Source: Mycolicibacterium malmesburyense (GTDB lineage: Bacteria; Actinomycetota; Actinomycetes; Mycobacteriales; Mycobacteriaceae). Taken from it: DNA of 64,000 nt. Location: assembly GCF_001050015.1 (NCBI RefSeq), contig NZ_CVTB01000011.1:49569-113568 (forward strand). The letters run 5' to 3'. Below are positions 62,010-64,000 of the stretch, in pieces (positions within the stretch are counted from its first letter, which is position 1; the number at the start of each line of letters is the position of its first letter). Both the position numbers and the translations under genes were made by a program. Under the pieces are notes generated by a model that saw only the letters and a list, made by a program, of their open reading frames with translations, ran no database searches and was not told where the DNA came from.

Positions 62010-62888
62010 ATGCGCAAGCTGTTGATCTGCGTCGTGACCGTGCTGTGCGTGACCCTGTGGGGGACCTCGATCGCGTCCGCGGCGCCCGTCGGTGTCAGCC
62101 AGCCGTCGGGATCGCTTCCGATCCCCGAGGGCCCGGCCCAAGCCTGGGTGCTCGCCGACATGGACACCGGCGCGGTGCTGGCCGCCCGCGACGAGTACGG
62201 CCAGTACGCGCCGGCCAGCACGATCAAGGTGCTGCTGGCGCTGACGGTACTCGACGAGCTTCCGCTCGACGCCACCGTCGTGGCCAACCAGGCCGATACC
62301 CGGGTGGAGTGCAACTGTGCGGGCGTCACACCCGGGATGGTCTACACGACGCGACAACTGCTGGAGGCGCTGCTGCTGGTGTCGGGCAACGACGCGGCCA
62401 ACACCCTGGCCACCATGCTCGGCGGGTACGACGTCGCGGTGACGAAGATGAACGCCAAGGCCGCCCTGCTCGGCGCGCACGGCACCAACGCGGCCTCGCC
62501 CTCGGGCCTCGACGGGCCGGGCATCGACATGTGGTCGTCGCCGCGCGATCTGGCGGTCATCTTCCGCGCCGCGATGGCGAACCCGGTGTTCGCCGCGATC
62601 ACCGCCCAGCCGACAGCCGTCTTCCCCACGAAGAACGGCGACAAGGTTCTGGTCAACCAGGACGAACTGCTGAAGCGCTATCCGGGCATGCTCGGCGGGA
62701 AGACCGGGTTCACCGACCGCGCGCAGAAGACGTTCGTCGGTGCGGCACAACGCGACGGCCGCCGGTTGGTTGTCGCGCTCATGTACGGCATGGACAAGCC
62801 CGGCCAGCCGACGTATTGGGACCAGGCCTCGAGCCTGTTCGACTGGGGGTTCGCGCTGGGCCCCGGCGCCAGTATCGGCGCGCTGTGA
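62010..62888 (+). CDS. dacB2: D-alanyl-D-alanine carboxypeptidase DacB2
   Basis: The 292-aa protein has a signal peptide (1-26) and a complete penicillin-binding catalytic set: Ser70-x-x-Lys73 (ASTIKVL), SGN in VSGNDAAN and KTG in GGKTGFT. It trims the terminal D-Ala of peptidoglycan stem peptides outside the membrane. It lacks the C-terminal membrane anchor of PBP5-type enzymes. Position matches Rv2911. A paralogue follows directly. Confidence 0.95.
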   Translation: MRKLLICVVTVLCVTLWGTSIASAAPVGVSQPSGSLPIPEGPAQAWVLADMDTGAVLAARDEYGQYAPASTIKVLLALTVLDELPLDATVVANQADTRVECNCAGVTPGMVYTTRQLLEALLLVSGNDAANTLATMLGGYDVAVTKMNAKAALLGAHGTNAASPSGLDGPGIDMWSSPRDLAVIFRAAMANPVFAAITAQPTAVFPTKNGDKVLVNQDELLKRYPGMLGGKTGFTDRAQKTFVGAAQRDGRRLVVALMYGMDKPGQPTYWDQASSLFDWGFALGPGASIGAL

Positions 62889-62961
62889 TCGCCCGTTGAG
62901 TTGCTGAATCGCAACGCTTCCGAGACCGGGACTCCGAACGGCGCCGATACGCTCGGCGTCC

Positions 62962-63807
62962 ATGCGAAGCATGTTGGCCGCGTTGGCCATCGCGCTGACT
63001 GGCGCAATGGCCCTGGCCATCGGCGTCGCCGCGCCCGCACCGGCCCAGCCGCGTGGCGAACCGTCGGGCGCCGTCGCGCTTCCCGAAGGGCCCGCGCAAT
63101 CGTGGGTGCTCGCCGACGTCGACTCCGGTCGAATCCTGGCCTCCCGCAACCCCAATGAGCCGCACGCTCCGGCAAGCACCATCAAGGCGCTGTTGGCGAT
63201 GGTGGTGCTCGACCACCTTCCGCTCAACGCGGTGATCGCGGCCAGGCCCGCGGCCGCCGACGTCGAATGTTCCTGTGCCGGAGTCAAAGCCGGGCGCGCC
63301 TACACCGTGCGTCAACTGCTCGACGGATTGATGCTGGTGTCCGGCAACGACGCCGCCAACGTTCTGGCCGACGGTCTCGGCGGCTATCGCGTCGCGGTGG
63401 CGAAGATGAACGCCAAGGCGCAGTCGCTGGGGGCGCGCAGCACGCGGGCGTCGTCGCCGTCGGGGCTCGACGGTCCCGGCATGGAGTCGTTCACCACCGC
63501 CAGCGACCTTGCGCAGATCTATCGCCATGCGCTGCGCTATCCCGTCTTCGCCGCGATCGTGCGCCAGCCGTCGTCGCTGTTCCCCACCGACAACGGCCCG
63601 AAGACGATCACCAACCAGAACCAGTTGCTCAAGCGGTATCCGGGCACGCTTGTCGGCAAGACCGGCTACACCAACCTGGCGCGCGACACCTTCGCCGCGG
63701 CGGCGCAGCGCGGCAACCGCCGGTTGGTGGTCGCGCAGTTGTACGGCAGCGGCGACCTCTACGGCCAGGCGATGAAACTGTTCGACTGGGGCTTCAGCCA
63801 ACCCTGA
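62962..63807 (+). CDS. D-alanyl-D-alanine carboxypeptidase, tandem paralogue of DacB2
   Basis: The 281-aa protein has a signal peptide (1-29), Ser72-x-x-Lys75 (ASTIKAL), SGN in VSGNDAAN and KTG in VGKTGYT, so it should be active. It aligns with DacB2 along its whole length (for example EGPAQ-WVLAD, VAKMNAKA, SPSGLDGPG), showing a tandem duplication. The spacer of 73 bases holds a short hairpin but no obvious promoter. Confidence 0.93.
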   Translation: MRSMLAALAIALTGAMALAIGVAAPAPAQPRGEPSGAVALPEGPAQSWVLADVDSGRILASRNPNEPHAPASTIKALLAMVVLDHLPLNAVIAARPAAADVECSCAGVKAGRAYTVRQLLDGLMLVSGNDAANVLADGLGGYRVAVAKMNAKAQSLGARSTRASSPSGLDGPGMESFTTASDLAQIYRHALRYPVFAAIVRQPSSLFPTDNGPKTITNQNQLLKRYPGTLVGKTGYTNLARDTFAAAAQRGNRRLVVAQLYGSGDLYGQAMKLFDWGFSQP

Positions 63808-63814
63808 ATCTATT

Positions 63815-63864
63815 GCGAGCGACCGTGTTTGTCCGCGACACGCCGCCATTTCGCGGTCACTCGC
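63815..63864. terminator. nested inverted repeat between convergent genes
   Basis: Arms GCGAGCGACCG (63815-63825) and CGGTCACTCGC (63854-63864) pair with one mismatch, and an inner CGTGT/ACACG pair (63824-63828, 63838-63842) could form an alternative stem. It sits between the carboxypeptidase and the convergent amidohydrolase gene and probably serves both as terminator. Confidence 0.5.
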
Positions 63865-63866
63865 GG

Positions 63867-63911
63867 CTCAGGAAAAGGTGCGTCCGCGACTCAGGGGAAG
63901 GTACGCCCGCG
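63867..63911. repeat. 22-bp imperfect direct repeat at amidohydrolase 3' end
   Basis: Bases 63867-63888 and 63890-63911 agree at 18 of 22 positions. On the minus strand both copies encode R-G-R-T-F-(P/S)-stop, the second copy being past the real stop codon. It looks like a decayed duplication of the gene end. Confidence 0.6.
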
Positions 63912-64000
63912 CAGGACCACCAGATCCGGGCGGTTGACGACCGCCGCGCCCTTGCGCGGATCGTCGGCGTAACACACCAGATCGGCGGGTGCGCCGTGCT
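63891..64000 (-). CDS. amidohydrolase, C-terminal part (5' end outside window)
   Basis: Reading the minus strand in from the right edge gives 35 codons and TGA at 63891-63893, ending with GAPADLVCYADDPR and RPDLVVLRGRTFP. This is the typical C-terminus of imidazolonepropionase/aryldialkylphosphatase-type metal-dependent amidohydrolases (ADLV-Y-DPR followed by P-VVLRGR). The active-site region is beyond the window, so the substrate class is open. A homologue, Rv2915c, lies a few genes away in M. tuberculosis. Confidence 0.75.
   Translation of the reverse strand, partial: HGAPADLVCYADDPRKGAAVVNRPDLVVLRGRTFP

Noticed and set aside
1..64000. tRNA genes, CRISPR arrays, insertion sequences or prophage
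   Set aside because: No cloverleaf-forming segment, regular repeat array, transposase or phage gene was found. xerC is the housekeeping recombinase, not an island integrase.

Overview
The window comes from a high-GC actinobacterium, almost certainly a fast-growing Mycobacterium (Mycolicibacterium type). Two blocks follow the Mycobacterium tuberculosis Rv2888c-Rv2911 gene order as I remember it: amidase, tsf, rpsB, M23 peptidase, LLM oxidoreductase, xerC, viuB, dprA, yifB/comM, yraN on the left, and DUF2469, rnhB, lepB, rplS, lppW, trmD, rimM, KH protein, rpsP, SnoaL-like protein, dacB2 on the right. Mce proteins, F420-type LLM oxidoreductases, a mycofactocin-type SDR and hemophore-like secreted proteins fit the same genus.

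Layout. 1-12.5 kb: end of a glycerate kinase, then the left core block, with a lactate-monooxygenase-like gene and an alpha/beta hydrolase added. 12.6-24 kb: DUF1206 membrane protein, two hemophore-like secreted proteins, and a translationally coupled operon (ferric-type ABC importer plus a fused adenylation/carrier/membrane-acyltransferase protein) behind a good IdeR-box candidate; then thioesterase, CoA-transferase and HAD genes. 23.9-54.6 kb: a large accessory lipid/terpenoid-type island. It has three cytochromes P450, five SDRs, an aldehyde dehydrogenase, two AveC-like membrane proteins, a substrate-binding-protein fold without signal peptide, a CbbQ/NorQ-type AAA ATPase with a VWA partner, a nitroreductase, a SnoaL-like protein, a duplicated pair of LLM oxidoreductase and DHDPR-like dehydrogenase genes, a tandem (two-domain) TetR regulator, and an mceABCDEF operon that lacks yrbE permease genes. 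55-64 kb: the right core block and a tandem duplicate of dacB2.

How it works together. The main observation is an asymmetric 15-bp element, ACCWAAHWTYTGTTC, at five places in the island (34544, 35434, 37170, 38202, 45151). A one-base-longer variant lies before the mce operon (54544), and two degenerate copies 21 bp apart lie before the tandem TetR gene (39493, 39514). Most copies sit inside or next to recognisable -35/-10 promoters. I infer that the tandem TetR, whose architecture matches Mce3R of M. tuberculosis, controls the island and the orphan mce operon as one regulon for import and oxidation of a hydrophobic substrate. A second, conventional TetR with its own palindromic operator controls the divergent AveC-like pair at 24-25 kb.

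No tRNA, rRNA, CRISPR array, insertion sequence or prophage gene was seen. All calls were made by reading translated sequence and remembered family features; no database search was run.
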